A DNA stretch of 64,000 bases from Leyella lascolaii (GCF_900079775.1 NZ_LT556044.1:1917-65916); one strand, 5' to 3'; positions 46,874 to 57,166 are shown, counted from the first letter of the stretch. Notes: generated from the letters alone by a model not told the origin. Numbers and translations are program-made.

Positions 46874-48769
46874 GTGGAACCATTAAAGCATGAATGCGGG
46901 ATTGCAATGATAAGATTGCTCAAACCGTTGACGTATTATCAGGAAAAGTACGGCACCTGGATGTTCGGATTGAACAAACTTTATCTTATGATGGAGAAAC
47001 AGCACAATCGCGGACAGGAAGGTGCCGGTATGGCATGTGTTAAACTTGACAGTGCTCCGGGTCGGGAATATATGTTCCGTGAGAGAGCAGAAGGTAAGGA
47101 TGCGATAACCGAGATTTTCGGTCAGGCTCATCGTGATCTTAAAAATCTAAGTCAGGAAAAGTTGTCAGATGTCGCATTTGCGAAAGACTGCCTGCCATTT
47201 GCTGGCGAACTGTACATGGGGCATTTAAGATATTCCACTACAGGTAAAAGCGGACTGTCGTATGTCCATCCTTTCTTGCGCCGTAATAACTGGCAGGCAA
47301 AGAACCTGTGCCTGTGCGGAAATTTCAATATGACAAATGTTGATGAAATTTTCGACAAGCTTACCATGCAGGGGCAATATCCCCGTATATATAGCGATGC
47401 TTATATCATGCTGGAATTTATGGGGCATCGGTTAGACCGCGAGGTGGAACGCAATTTTGCTAAAGCTAAAGAGTTCGACTTGAATAATAAGGAGATAACT
47501 GAATACATAAACGACCATGTCGAAATGAAGAATGTGCTGAAAAGCACAATGACAGATTTTGACGGTGGATATGTCGTCTGCGGAATAACCGGCAGTGGGG
47601 AAATGTTTTCCATGCGCGATCCATGGGGCATAAGACCAGCGTTTTATTATAAAAACGACGAATTTATTGCAGTTGCAAGCGAGCGTCCTGTGTTGCAGAC
47701 AACATTCGATCTCGAATGTGAGGACGTCTGTGAGCTGATGCCCGGAACCGCATTGCTGGTAAAGCGTAACGGTGATTTCTCAATAGAAGAGATAATTCCG
47801 GCAAAAGGAAACAACGCCTGTTCTTTCGAGCGTATTTATTTCAGCCGTGGCAGTGACAGAGACATATACAAAGAACGCAAACTGTTGGGGGAAAGTCTGC
47901 ATGAGCCCGTTTTGAAAGCCATCGGCTATGATGTGAAACATACGGTTTTCTCTTTCATTCCCAATACGGCGGAGGTCGCATACTATGGATTGCTTACAGG
48001 CTTCAAGAGATATGTGAATGAGAGCAAGGTGCGTAGGATACAGGAACTTGGTCATATCCCATCAGAAGAGGAATTAAGGGAAATACTTGGCGATTACGTA
48101 CGTTCGGAGAAAGTGGCATGGAAGGATATAAAACTCAGAACCTTTATCACAGAGGGAAACTCGAGAAATGACCTTGCCTCACATGTGTACGATATAACAT
48201 ACGAGAGCATTGAGCCGCATGTCGACAACCTTGTTGTCATTGATGACAGTATCGTGCGCGGAACAACTCTTAAGGAAAGCATTTTGAGAATTCTTGACAG
48301 GTTGCATCCCAAGAAAATCATCATAGTAAGCAGTGCTCCTCAAATACGTTATCCTGATTATTATGGAATTGACATGGCGCGTCTTGAGGAATTCTGCGCG
48401 TTCAGGGCAACAATAGAACTGCTTAAGGAAAGAGGCATGTACAGTCTGATAATGGATACATACAACGCATGCAAGACAGAATTATGCAAGTGCCCGGACG
48501 AGATGCGTAACTGCGTGCGCGATATTTATGAGCCGTTTACGGTTGATGAGATAAATAAAAAGATCGTTGAGATATTACGCCCCGCAGAGGTGACGACACC
48601 GATAGAATTGGTATTCCAGTCTATTGACGGATTACATAAGGCAATACCCAACCATAAAGGTGATTGGTATTTCACCGGAAAATATCCTACACCGGGCGGT
48701 ACCAAATTATGTAATCGCGCCTTTGTGAATTACATAGAGAATGTTTATCAGAATGAAAAGAAATTCTAA
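46874..48769 (+). CDS. purF: Amidophosphoribosyltransferase (long PurF-type) with class II glutaminase
   Basis: A 631-aa enzyme joining an N-terminal class II glutaminase (about 1-290) to a phosphoribosyltransferase domain. The start is GTG at 46874 (product EPLKHECGIAM..). The nucleophile Cys8 would need a seven-residue propeptide to be removed. PRPP motif VVIDDSIVRGTTL and the NRGQEGAGMA segment are clear. It is longer than the usual ~470-500-aa PurF, a form seen from memory in other Bacteroidales. A separate standard PurF may exist elsewhere. It is nine bases before carA, so it appears to head a purF-carA-carB operon. Confidence 0.85.
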   Translation: MEPLKHECGIAMIRLLKPLTYYQEKYGTWMFGLNKLYLMMEKQHNRGQEGAGMACVKLDSAPGREYMFRERAEGKDAITEIFGQAHRDLKNLSQEKLSDVAFAKDCLPFAGELYMGHLRYSTTGKSGLSYVHPFLRRNNWQAKNLCLCGNFNMTNVDEIFDKLTMQGQYPRIYSDAYIMLEFMGHRLDREVERNFAKAKEFDLNNKEITEYINDHVEMKNVLKSTMTDFDGGYVVCGITGSGEMFSMRDPWGIRPAFYYKNDEFIAVASERPVLQTTFDLECEDVCELMPGTALLVKRNGDFSIEEIIPAKGNNACSFERIYFSRGSDRDIYKERKLLGESLHEPVLKAIGYDVKHTVFSFIPNTAEVAYYGLLTGFKRYVNESKVRRIQELGHIPSEEELREILGDYVRSEKVAWKDIKLRTFITEGNSRNDLASHVYDITYESIEPHVDNLVVIDDSIVRGTTLKESILRILDRLHPKKIIIVSSAPQIRYPDYYGIDMARLEEFCAFRATIELLKERGMYSLIMDTYNACKTELCKCPDEMRNCVRDIYEPFTVDEINKKIVEILRPAEVTTPIELVFQSIDGLHKAIPNHKGDWYFTGKYPTPGGTKLCNRAFVNYIENVYQNEKKF

Positions 48770-48778
48770 AATCATAAG

Positions 48779-49855
48779 ATGAGAAACGTAACTTTAGCTT
48801 TGGAGAACGGAATTAAGTTCCATGGAAAATCATTTGGCTATGAAGCACCCATGGCCGGTGAGGTTGTTTTTAACACAGCTATGGTAGGATATCCGGAGTC
48901 ATTGACCGATCCTTCATATGCCGGACAGATGATAGTACTTACTTATCCGCTTATAGGTAATTATGGGGTGCCGTCATTTGCATATGATGACAATAAACTG
49001 CCGTTGTTTATGGAGAGCGACAGAATTTATGCATCGGCAATCATTGTGACAGACTACAGTGAGAGCTACTCACACTGGAACGCGAAAGAGAGTCTTGCGG
49101 AATGGCTGAAGCGTGAGCATATTCCCGGAATCACAGGGATAGATACAAGAGAACTTACAAAGGTTCTTCGCGAGCATGGGGTTATGATGGGTAAAATACT
49201 TTTTGATGATGAACCGGATAATATTCCGACGGCTACTTATGAAGGAGTGAATTTTGTTGATAAGGTGAGTTGCCGCGATATTATACGTTATAATGAAGGA
49301 GCCGGCAAGAAAGTTGTTCTTGTGGATTGCGGTGTCAAGGCAAATATCATAAGATGTCTTATAAACAGAGGTGTTGAGGTTATCCGTGTACCCTGGAATT
49401 ATGATTATACCGATATGGATTTTGACGGATTGTTCCTTGCTAATGGTCCTGGAGACCCGGAGATGTGTGAGGATGCTGTGGCGGTATTGCGGAAATATAT
49501 GCAGATGTCACGCAAGCCTATATGCGGAATATGTATGGGTAACCAGCTTCTGGCAAAAGCAGGCGGAGCAAAGACTTACAAATTGAAATATGGACATCGG
49601 TCCCACAACCAGCCTGTACGCATGGTCGGTACTGATAACTGCTACATCACGACACAAAACCATGGATACGCGGTTGACGGCAGTACAATAGGGGCTGATT
49701 GGGAAGAACTTTTTATTAACATGAATGATGGTTCCAACGAAGGCATCAGGCACAAGAGCAACCCTTGGTTTTCGAGTCAGTTCCATCCGGAAGCCCGTTC
49801 CGGCTCATTGGATACAGAGTTCCTGTTTGATAGATTTGTAGACACACTAAAGTAA
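48779..49855 (+). CDS. carA: Carbamoyl-phosphate synthase small subunit
   Basis: Supplies ammonia from glutamine for carbamoyl phosphate (358 aa). N-terminal CPSase domain (about 1-130) and C-terminal class I glutaminase with PICGICMGNQLLAKAGG (nucleophile Cys) and QFHPEARSG (His-Glu pair). GITGIDTRELTKVLREHG is the usual central segment. It follows the PurF-type gene by nine bases and precedes carB by 12. Confidence 0.95.
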   Translation: MRNVTLALENGIKFHGKSFGYEAPMAGEVVFNTAMVGYPESLTDPSYAGQMIVLTYPLIGNYGVPSFAYDDNKLPLFMESDRIYASAIIVTDYSESYSHWNAKESLAEWLKREHIPGITGIDTRELTKVLREHGVMMGKILFDDEPDNIPTATYEGVNFVDKVSCRDIIRYNEGAGKKVVLVDCGVKANIIRCLINRGVEVIRVPWNYDYTDMDFDGLFLANGPGDPEMCEDAVAVLRKYMQMSRKPICGICMGNQLLAKAGGAKTYKLKYGHRSHNQPVRMVGTDNCYITTQNHGYAVDGSTIGADWEELFINMNDGSNEGIRHKSNPWFSSQFHPEARSGSLDTEFLFDRFVDTLK

Positions 49856-49867
49856 AAAATAAACGGT

Positions 49868-52800
49868 ATGAAGTACGACAATATAAAGAAAGTTTTGCTA
49901 TTGGGTTCCGGTGCGCTCAAGATAGGTGAGGCAGGTGAATTCGACTATTCCGGTTCGCAGGCACTTAAGGCATTGCGTGAAGAAGGCGTGGAGACTGTCC
50001 TTATAAATCCGAACATTGCGACAGTCCAGACATCGGAAGGCGTTGCCGATCAGATATATTTCCTTCCAGTGCAGCCTTATTTTGTAGAAAGAGTCATCGA
50101 GAAAGAGAGACCGGACGGCATATTGCTCGCATTTGGCGGGCAGACTGCATTAAACTGTGGCGTGGCATTATACCGCGAGGGTATTCTTGACAAGTATGGA
50201 GTTCAGGTGCTTGGAACATCTGTTCAGGCAATAATGGACACGGAGGACCGTGAGCTTTTTGTTGAGAAACTTAACGAGATAGGCGTCAAGACTATAAAGA
50301 GCGAGGCATGCGAGTCAATTGAGGCTGCACGCAAGGCTGCCGCTGAACTTGGCTATCCTGTCATACTTCGTGCTGCTTATGCATTAGGTGGTTTGGGCAG
50401 TGGCTTCTGTGACAATGAGGATGAGTTGAATCGTCTTGCAGAGAAAGCGTTCTCGTTCTCTCCCCAGGTTCTTGTTGAGAAAAGCCTGAAGGGATGGAAG
50501 GAAATAGAGTATGAGGTTGTAAGAGACCGTTATGACAACTGTATCACTGTATGTAATATGGAGAATTTCGACCCTCTGGGAATACATACCGGAGAAAGCA
50601 TAGTTGTCGCTCCTACTCAGACGCTGACAGACCGCGAAAGCCAGAAACTACGCTCACTGGCAATAAAGATTATCCGTCATATAGGTATTGTAGGAGAATG
50701 CAATGTGCAGTATGCTCTTGATCCGAACAGTGAGGATTACCGTGTTATAGAAGTTAATGCACGTCTTAGTCGTTCTTCGGCTCTTGCATCAAAGGCAACC
50801 GGATATCCTCTTGCGTTTGTGGCTGCAAAACTCGGTATGGGATACGGACTTTTCGAACTGAAAAACTCAATAACCAAAACCACAAGTGTTTTCTTCGAGC
50901 CTGCGCTTGATTATGTTGTTTGTAAGATTCCGCGTTGGGATTTGAGCAAATTCCGCGGAGTTGACAAGGAACTTGGTTCCTCAATGAAGTCTGTCGGTGA
51001 GGTTATGGCGATAGGACGCACTTTTGAGGAAGCTATTCAGAAAGGCTTGCGCATGATAGGACAAAGCATGCACGGTTTTGTGGAGAACAAGGAGCTGGAG
51101 ATTGATGATATCGATGTCGCCCTGCGCGAACCCACCGACAAGCGTGTCTTCATAATCTCGAAGGCAATGCATAAGGGATACACCATCGACCAGATACACG
51201 AACTCACAAAGATTGACAAATGGTTCCTTGAGAAGCTCAAGCACATCATTGACATAGACGAGCGGATGAAGGCTCTTAAGAATGTGAACAATCTCGACAA
51301 GGAGTTGTTGAGAACAGCAAAAATATATGGCTTCACAGACTTCCAGATAGCACGTGCCGTCGGTCTTGAGGAGGAAGTGGGAAATATGCACAAGGCAATG
51401 CTCACTATACGCCAGTTGCGTAAGAACTATGGCATACTTCCGGTTGTCAAGCAGATAGACACTCTGGCGGCGGAATATCCGGCACATACCAACTATCTGT
51501 ATGTAACTTATTCTGGTGTGGCAAGCGACATTTCGTTCGACCGTGACAATCGCTCCATCATTGTACTTGGTTCAGGAGCTTACAGGATTGGCAGCTCCGT
51601 AGAGTTTGACTGGTGTGGTGTGCAGGCGTTGAATACAATACGCCGAGAGGGATTCCGTTCGGTGATGATCAACTACAATCCTGAAACTGTGTCGACAGAC
51701 TATGACATGTGCGATCGTCTTTATTTCGATGAACTCACATTCGAACGTGTGATGGATATCATCGAGTTTGAAAGTCCGTACGGAGTCATAGTCTCAACCG
51801 GAGGTCAGATTCCTAATAATCTTGCGATGAGACTTGATGCACAGAACGTTCCTATTCTGGGAACATCGGCGAAGGACATTGACAATGCGGAAGACCGTGC
51901 CAAGTTCTCCTCGATGCTGACACGCAACAACATCAGTCAGCCGGAGTGGAGTGCGCTTACATCAATGGATGACATAAACAAGTTCATAGACAAAGTAGGT
52001 TTCCCCGTACTCGTAAGACCGTCATATGTGTTGTCAGGTGCCGCGATGAATGTCTGCTCAAACCGTGACGAGCTGGAACGTTTTCTGAAACTTGCCGCTA
52101 ATGTCTCGGAAGACCATCCTGTGGTTGTCAGCCGTTTCATTGAGCATGCCAAGGAAATAGAGATGGATGCTGTCGCCAATAAGGGAGAGATTATAGCTTA
52201 TGCCATCTCAGAGCACATTGAGTTTGCCGGAGTACATTCCGGTGACGCCACAATACAGTTCCCTCCGCAGAAACTATATGTGGAGACCGTACGTAGAATA
52301 AAACGCGTAAGCCGCCAGATAGCAAAAGAACTGCACATATCGGGTCCGTTCAACATACAGTTCATGGCACGCGATAATGACATACTTGTTATCGAGTGTA
52401 ACCTCAGAGCCTCACGTTCATTCCCGTTTGTCAGCAAGGTTCTTAAGCTTAATCTCATAGATCTGGCAACAAAGGTCATGCTTGGTAAGCCGGTAGAGAA
52501 GCCCAACAAGAATCTGTTCGATCTCGACTATGTCGGAATCAAGGCGTCACAGTTCTCGTTCAACAGATTGCAGAAGGCAGACCCTGTTCTGGGTGTCGAC
52601 ATGTCTTCTACCGGAGAGGTCGGATGTCTTGGCGATGATACAAATGACGCGTTGCTCAAGAGCATGCTTGCAGTGGGACAGGGTATACCAAAGAAAACAA
52701 TACTGTTGTCCACAGGAGGTGCAAAGCAAAAGGCGGAGATGCTCGACGCTGCGAAGAAGCTGGTGGAGAATGGATACGAACTGTATGCCACAGGAGGCAC

Positions 52801-53098
52801 TTCAAAATATCTGGACGATAACGGTGTGCGTAATGTCCGTGTCTATTGGCCTTCGGAAGAGGGCAAAGAGCCGCAGGCACTTACACTGCTCCATGAGAAG
52901 AAGATAGACATGGTTGTAAATATTCCCAAAGACCTCACACCGCGTGAGCTCACTGACGGCTATAAGATCCGCCGTGCATCCATCGATCTCAATGTGCCGC
53001 TGGTAACCAACAGCAGGCTGGCAAGCGCATTTATCAATGCATTCTGCACGCTGAAACTCAGCGATATTGACATCAAGAGTTGGGCGGAATACAAATAA
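49868..53098 (+). CDS. carB: Carbamoyl-phosphate synthase large subunit
   Basis: A 1076-aa enzyme with two ATP-grasp halves. First half: GSGALKIGEAGEFDYSGSQALKAL and VEKSLKGWKEIEYEVVRD. Second half: GSGAYRIGSSVEFDWCGVQAL and SRFIEHAKEIEMDAVA. A C-terminal MGS-like allosteric domain follows (about 935-1076: ILLSTGGAKQKAEML; YELYATGGTSKYLDDNG). Together with CarA it feeds arginine and pyrimidine synthesis. A strong terminator lies just after it. Confidence 0.96.
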   Translation: MKYDNIKKVLLLGSGALKIGEAGEFDYSGSQALKALREEGVETVLINPNIATVQTSEGVADQIYFLPVQPYFVERVIEKERPDGILLAFGGQTALNCGVALYREGILDKYGVQVLGTSVQAIMDTEDRELFVEKLNEIGVKTIKSEACESIEAARKAAAELGYPVILRAAYALGGLGSGFCDNEDELNRLAEKAFSFSPQVLVEKSLKGWKEIEYEVVRDRYDNCITVCNMENFDPLGIHTGESIVVAPTQTLTDRESQKLRSLAIKIIRHIGIVGECNVQYALDPNSEDYRVIEVNARLSRSSALASKATGYPLAFVAAKLGMGYGLFELKNSITKTTSVFFEPALDYVVCKIPRWDLSKFRGVDKELGSSMKSVGEVMAIGRTFEEAIQKGLRMIGQSMHGFVENKELEIDDIDVALREPTDKRVFIISKAMHKGYTIDQIHELTKIDKWFLEKLKHIIDIDERMKALKNVNNLDKELLRTAKIYGFTDFQIARAVGLEEEVGNMHKAMLTIRQLRKNYGILPVVKQIDTLAAEYPAHTNYLYVTYSGVASDISFDRDNRSIIVLGSGAYRIGSSVEFDWCGVQALNTIRREGFRSVMINYNPETVSTDYDMCDRLYFDELTFERVMDIIEFESPYGVIVSTGGQIPNNLAMRLDAQNVPILGTSAKDIDNAEDRAKFSSMLTRNNISQPEWSALTSMDDINKFIDKVGFPVLVRPSYVLSGAAMNVCSNRDELERFLKLAANVSEDHPVVVSRFIEHAKEIEMDAVANKGEIIAYAISEHIEFAGVHSGDATIQFPPQKLYVETVRRIKRVSRQIAKELHISGPFNIQFMARDNDILVIECNLRASRSFPFVSKVLKLNLIDLATKVMLGKPVEKPNKNLFDLDYVGIKASQFSFNRLQKADPVLGVDMSSTGEVGCLGDDTNDALLKSMLAVGQGIPKKTILLSTGGAKQKAEMLDAAKKLVENGYELYATGGTSKYLDDNGVRNVRVYWPSEEGKEPQALTLLHEKKIDMVVNIPKDLTPRELTDGYKIRRASIDLNVPLVTNSRLASAFINAFCTLKLSDIDIKSWAEYK

Positions 53099-53116
53099 AA
53101 ACATAAAGGATAAAGT

Positions 53117-53159
53117 GTGTGGTCGGGATGTTTCAATGCATCCTGACCACACTTTTTTT
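53117..53159 (+). terminator. Intrinsic terminator after carB
   Basis: A 14-bp stem gtgtggtcgggatg / catcctgaccacac (one G-U pair) with an eight-base loop is followed by TTTTTTT. Confidence 0.9.
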
Positions 53160-53366
53160 ATTCCGAACGGGTCATGATATGCCATCCGTATCTTGTGCTT
53201 CACCATAACTTGCCGTTTCCAGATTTTGTGGAAAATGTTGCAGGAAACACTTGTAGGAAGCGGATGGCAGAATGAAGACAGCGGTGCGGAGTAGGGAAGA
53301 AGAACATTCCATAAGGGAAAAAAGCTGTTTTTGCACTATAGTGACCGGTTCAGACTCGCTGAAATT

Positions 53367-53705
53367 TTAGTGTTCAACAGTCTTCAAATGCTGCTTGAAG
53401 AAGTCCATATAAGTGTTATACCAATCGGCAGGTGTCTCGTGTTTGCACTCTGGATTTACTACGTAATGCTTCTCCTCAGACTTGAAGTTGTTGTAAGGTG
53501 CGAAGTTTGTGTGCGGCGGACATACCGGGTCTTGTAGTCCTATTGCCGATATTACAGGGCATGTTACGAGTGTGGCGAGGTTCTTCGTGTCGAAGTAAGA
53601 GAGAAACTTGTACATCGTAGCGTTGTCCAGGTCAAGCTTTTCCTGCATAGCACGTGCCGTTGAGGCTGGCCAAGAGCCAACTTTGAAGTCGTAATATGAT
53701 AAAAA
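53367..53705 (-). pseudogene. 3' fragment of an acetylxylan-esterase-type gene
   Basis: The minus-strand frame encodes the C-terminal ~110 residues of an AXE1/cephalosporin-C-deacetylase type alpha/beta hydrolase: KVGSWPASTARAM, LATLVTCPVISAIGLQDPVCPP with the catalytic Asp, and NPECKHETPADWY with the catalytic His. The first two-thirds, including the nucleophile serine, are missing; homology stops at about 53700 beside an AT-rich run. This is a leftover of a deleted carbohydrate esterase gene. Confidence 0.8.
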
Positions 53706-53764
53706 AATAATGTGAGATATTTTAGTTTTATAAAATACAGATAAGGCAAAATTATTTCAATTTA

Positions 53765-53796
53765 TTTGTTTATATCGAAATATTAATGTATATTCG
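53765..53796 (+). promoter_or_regulatory. Probable promoter of serC
   Basis: TTTG at 53765-53768 and TATATTCG at 53789-53796 (a one-base variant of TAnnTTTG) are separated by 20 bases. Confidence 0.5.
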
Positions 53797-53850
53797 CAAA
53801 CCAAAGTTTATTTTGGGCTATTAAATTTACTAACTAAAATACGCATACAG

Positions 53851-54918
53851 ATGAAGAAGTACAATTTTAATGCCGGACCGTCAATGCTTCCAAGAGAAGT
53901 TATTGAGAATACGGCAAAACAGATTTTAGACTTCAATGGTTCAGGCCTTTCTCTGGCAGAAATAAGTCACAGAGCCAAAGATTTCCAACCGGTCGTTGAC
54001 GAAGCTGTTGCTTTAATAAAGGAGTTGTTAGAGATTCCTGAGGGATATTCGGTTCTTTTCTTAGGTGGAGGCGCCTCTCTTGAATTCTGTATGGTTCCAT
54101 ATAATTTCCTGAAGAAAAAGGCGGCATATCTCAATACTGGTGTATGGGCAAAGAAAGCCATGAAAGAGGCGAAGTTGTTCGGTGAAGTTGTGGAAGTGGC
54201 TTCCTCTGCAGAAGCAAACTATACTTACATACCGAAAGACTGGGAATGTCCTGCAGACGCAGACTATCTTCACATTACGACAAACAACACTATTTACGGT
54301 ACAGAAATAAGACATGAGCTTCAGGTTCCTGTAAGGATGATTGCAGACATGTCGTCAGACATATTCAGCCGTCCCGTTGATGTATCAAAGTATGATTGTA
54401 TTTATGCCGGAGCACAGAAGAATCTTGCAATGGCAGGTGTTACTCTTGTTATTGTGAAGGATGACGCTTTAGGTAAGGTTGACCGCAGCATACCGACAAT
54501 GCTTGACTACAGAACTCATGTGGAAAAGGGTTCAATGTTCAACACACCGCCTGTGGTTCCGATATATTCAGCCTTGGAGACTCTGAGATGGATAAAGGCA
54601 CAGGGAGGTTTGAAGATGATGGATAAGTTAGCGCACGAGCGAGCAGAAATGCTATATGCAGAGATTGACAGAAACAAGCTTTTCCGTGGAACGGCAAAAG
54701 AAGAAGACCGCTCGCTGATGAATATATGCTTTGTTATGAACGATGAATATAAAGAACTGGAAAAGCCATTCCTCGATTACGCTCTTTCTTGCGGTATGGT
54801 CGGAGTGAAAGGTCATCGTTCTGTCGGAGGTTTCAGAGCAAGTTGCTATAATGCCCAGACCATAGAAGGTGTTGAGGCTCTTGTGAAGTGCATGCAGGAT
54901 TTTGAGGCACAACACTGA
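53851..54918 (+). CDS. serC: Phosphoserine aminotransferase
   Basis: A PLP enzyme (355 aa) making phosphoserine from 3-phosphohydroxypyruvate. It begins [16 protein letters not shown], has [17 protein letters not shown], and the Schiff-base lysine in [30 protein letters not shown] is the C-terminal substrate region. It opens a serC-serA-DUF1015 group. Confidence 0.95.
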   Translation: MKKYNFNAGPSMLPREVIENTAKQILDFNGSGLSLAEISHRAKDFQPVVDEAVALIKELLEIPEGYSVLFLGGGASLEFCMVPYNFLKKKAAYLNTGVWAKKAMKEAKLFGEVVEVASSAEANYTYIPKDWECPADADYLHITTNNTIYGTEIRHELQVPVRMIADMSSDIFSRPVDVSKYDCIYAGAQKNLAMAGVTLVIVKDDALGKVDRSIPTMLDYRTHVEKGSMFNTPPVVPIYSALETLRWIKAQGGLKMMDKLAHERAEMLYAEIDRNKLFRGTAKEEDRSLMNICFVMNDEYKELEKPFLDYALSCGMVGVKGHRSVGGFRASCYNAQTIEGVEALVKCMQDFEAQH

Positions 54919-54941
54919 ATCCTTTTATAAAACAAATAAAA

Positions 54942-54967
54942 AGGGCGGATATGTCACTATCCGCTCT
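54942..54967 (+). terminator. Hairpin between serC and serA
   Basis: The stem agggcggata / tatccgctct (one G-U pair) with a six-base loop lies in the 83-base serC-serA gap and is followed by TATAAATTTATAAT, not a clean T-run. It could partly reduce readthrough into serA. Confidence 0.45.
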
Positions 54968-55001
54968 TATAAATTTATAATAACCCATAAATTTAATCGT
55001 T

Positions 55002-55919
55002 ATGAAAGTTTTAGTTGCAACAGAAAAACCATTTGCCGCAGCTGCTGTAGATGGTATAAAGAAAGAAATAGAAGGAGCTGGCAATGAGCTGGTGCTACTT
55101 GAGAAATATACGGATGTTCAGGAATTATTGGATGCTGTAAAAGATGCTGATGCACTTATTGTACGTTCTGATAAGGTTAATGCCGCTGTGTTGGATGCGG
55201 CGGAAAACTTGCGTATCGTAGTACGTGCCGGAGCCGGATATGACAATATTGACATAGAGTATGCTAAAAAGAAGAATGTTGTTGTGGAGAATACTCCCGG
55301 ACAGAACTCCAATGCCGTAGCCGAACTTGTTTTCGGCTTGTTGGTATTTGCTTGCAGAAGCTTCTATAGCGGCAAAACAGGAAATGAGCTGAAAGGGAAA
55401 AAGATAGGAATACTCGCATATGGTAATGTAGGACGTAATGTCGCACGGATAGCCAAGGGCTTTGGTATGGAAATATATGCATATGACGCTTTCTGTCCTA
55501 AAGAATCCATTGAGAAAGACGGAGTTGTTGCGGTAGACTCTCAGGATAAGCTGTTTACCGATTGTGACATTGTTTCTTTACATATTCCGGCAACACCTCA
55601 GACAGTGAAATCAATAAACAAGGAACTGGTAGGCAAGATGAAAAAGAATGCCATCATAATAAATACTGCGAGAAAAGAAGTGATAGACGAAGCCGGTCTG
55701 TTGGAAATAATGAAGGTGCGTACTGACTTGAAGTACATAACAGATATAAAGCCAGATGCTGACGCTGAATTCCAGACTTTTGAAGGACGTTACTTCAGTA
55801 CACCGAAAAAGATGGGCGCACAGACTGCGGAAGCAAACATAAATGCCGGTATTGCAGCGGCTGTACAGATAAATGCGTATTTCAAAGACGGATGTACCAA
55901 ATTCCAAGTAAATAAATAA
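55002..55919 (+). CDS. serA: D-3-phosphoglycerate dehydrogenase, short lysine-type
   Basis: A 305-aa NAD-dependent dehydrogenase that starts serine synthesis. Rossmann motif GILAYGNVGRNVARI; substrate arginine in VRAGAGYDNIDIEY. No C-terminal ACT regulatory domain, so serine feedback of the E. coli kind is not expected. The site that holds the catalytic His in most homologues reads STPKKMGAQTAEA, with Lys269. This fits the type III-K group described for Entamoeba and Bacteroidetes. The stop overlaps the next ATG by one base. Confidence 0.93.
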   Translation: MKVLVATEKPFAAAAVDGIKKEIEGAGNELVLLEKYTDVQELLDAVKDADALIVRSDKVNAAVLDAAENLRIVVRAGAGYDNIDIEYAKKKNVVVENTPGQNSNAVAELVFGLLVFACRSFYSGKTGNELKGKKIGILAYGNVGRNVARIAKGFGMEIYAYDAFCPKESIEKDGVVAVDSQDKLFTDCDIVSLHIPATPQTVKSINKELVGKMKKNAIIINTARKEVIDEAGLLEIMKVRTDLKYITDIKPDADAEFQTFEGRYFSTPKKMGAQTAEANINAGIAAAVQINAYFKDGCTKFQVNK

Positions 55920-57166
55920 TGGCAACAATAAAACCATTCAAAGGGATACGTCCTCCAAAAGAACTGGTGGAAAGTATCGAGTCTCGTCCATACGACGTGT
56001 TGAGCAGTAAAGAGGCGCGTGAAGAGGCAGGCGATAATGAAATGAGTCTGTATCATATAATCAAACCTGAAATAGATTTCGAGGAAGATATTGACGAATA
56101 TGATCCGAGAGTATATCAGAAAGCGGCAGATAACTTCAAGAAGTTTATGGACAAGGGATGGCTGGTTCAGGATGACAAAGAAAACTATTATCTATATGCC
56201 CAGACCATGAACGGTAAGACACAGTACGGACTTGTAGTAGGAGCTGCTGTCGCTGATTATATGTCAGGACTGATAAAGAAACACGAGCTTACAAGATGCG
56301 ACAAGGAAGAAGACCGTATGAAGCACGTGCGAGTGTGCAATGCCAATATGGAACCGGTGTTCTTCGCTTATCCTGATAATGCAAGGCTTGATGAGATAAT
56401 AAAGCGTATCGCACAGAACGAGCCTGAATATGATTTCATAGCACCAATTGACGGATTCAGGCATCAGTTCTGGATTATCAGCAATGAAGATGACATTAGA
56501 GCTATAACTGAAGAGTTTGCAAAAATACCGGCTCTGTATATAGCAGACGGTCATCATCGTAGTGCCGCTGCGGCATTGGTAGGAGCGGAATTGGCAAGAA
56601 AAGACGAAAATCATACAGGAAATGAGGAATATAATTATTTCATGGCTGTATGTTTTCAGGCTTCTCAGCTCACCATATTGGACTATAACAGAGTTGTGAA
56701 GGATCTTAATGGTCTTACGCCAGAACAATTCATCAATGCCCTGTCAAAGAATTTCATCATTGAAAAGAAAGGTTCGGAAACATACAAACCATTGTGTATA
56801 CATAACTTCTCACTTTATCTTGACGGATGTTGGTATTCTCTCACAGCTAAAGAAGGTACGTATAATGACTCCGATCCCATTGGCGTTCTTGACGTGGATA
56901 TTTCCACACGTCTTATTTTGAATGAGATTCTTAATATTCAGGATTTGAGATCGGACAAGCGTATAGATTTTGTTGGAGGTCTGCGTGGTCTGGAAGAACT
57001 GAAGAAGAGAGTGGATAGTGGAGAAATGAAAGCCGCTCTCGCATTGTATCCGGTATCAATGAAACAGATTATGGAAATTGCAGACAGTGGTGCCATAATG
57101 CCTCCAAAGGCGACATGGTTTGAGCCTAAACTGCGTTCTGGGCTTGTCATACACAAGTTGTCTTAA
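55919..57166 (+). CDS. DUF1015-family protein
   Basis: A 415-aa protein of the DUF1015/COG4198 family. Visible are KPFKGIRPPKELVESI and RPYDVLSSKEAREEA at the N-terminus and ADGHHRSAAAALVG in the middle (about 217-230). The DGHHR motif recalls ParB/SerK-fold proteins, some of which phosphorylate free serine. With serC and serA upstream (TAATG overlap), a role around phosphoserine is plausible; this is inference. No serB phosphatase is seen in this cluster. Confidence 0.85.
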   Translation: MATIKPFKGIRPPKELVESIESRPYDVLSSKEAREEAGDNEMSLYHIIKPEIDFEEDIDEYDPRVYQKAADNFKKFMDKGWLVQDDKENYYLYAQTMNGKTQYGLVVGAAVADYMSGLIKKHELTRCDKEEDRMKHVRVCNANMEPVFFAYPDNARLDEIIKRIAQNEPEYDFIAPIDGFRHQFWIISNEDDIRAITEEFAKIPALYIADGHHRSAAAALVGAELARKDENHTGNEEYNYFMAVCFQASQLTILDYNRVVKDLNGLTPEQFINALSKNFIIEKKGSETYKPLCIHNFSLYLDGCWYSLTAKEGTYNDSDPIGVLDVDISTRLILNEILNIQDLRSDKRIDFVGGLRGLEELKKRVDSGEMKAALALYPVSMKQIMEIADSGAIMPPKATWFEPKLRSGLVIHKLS

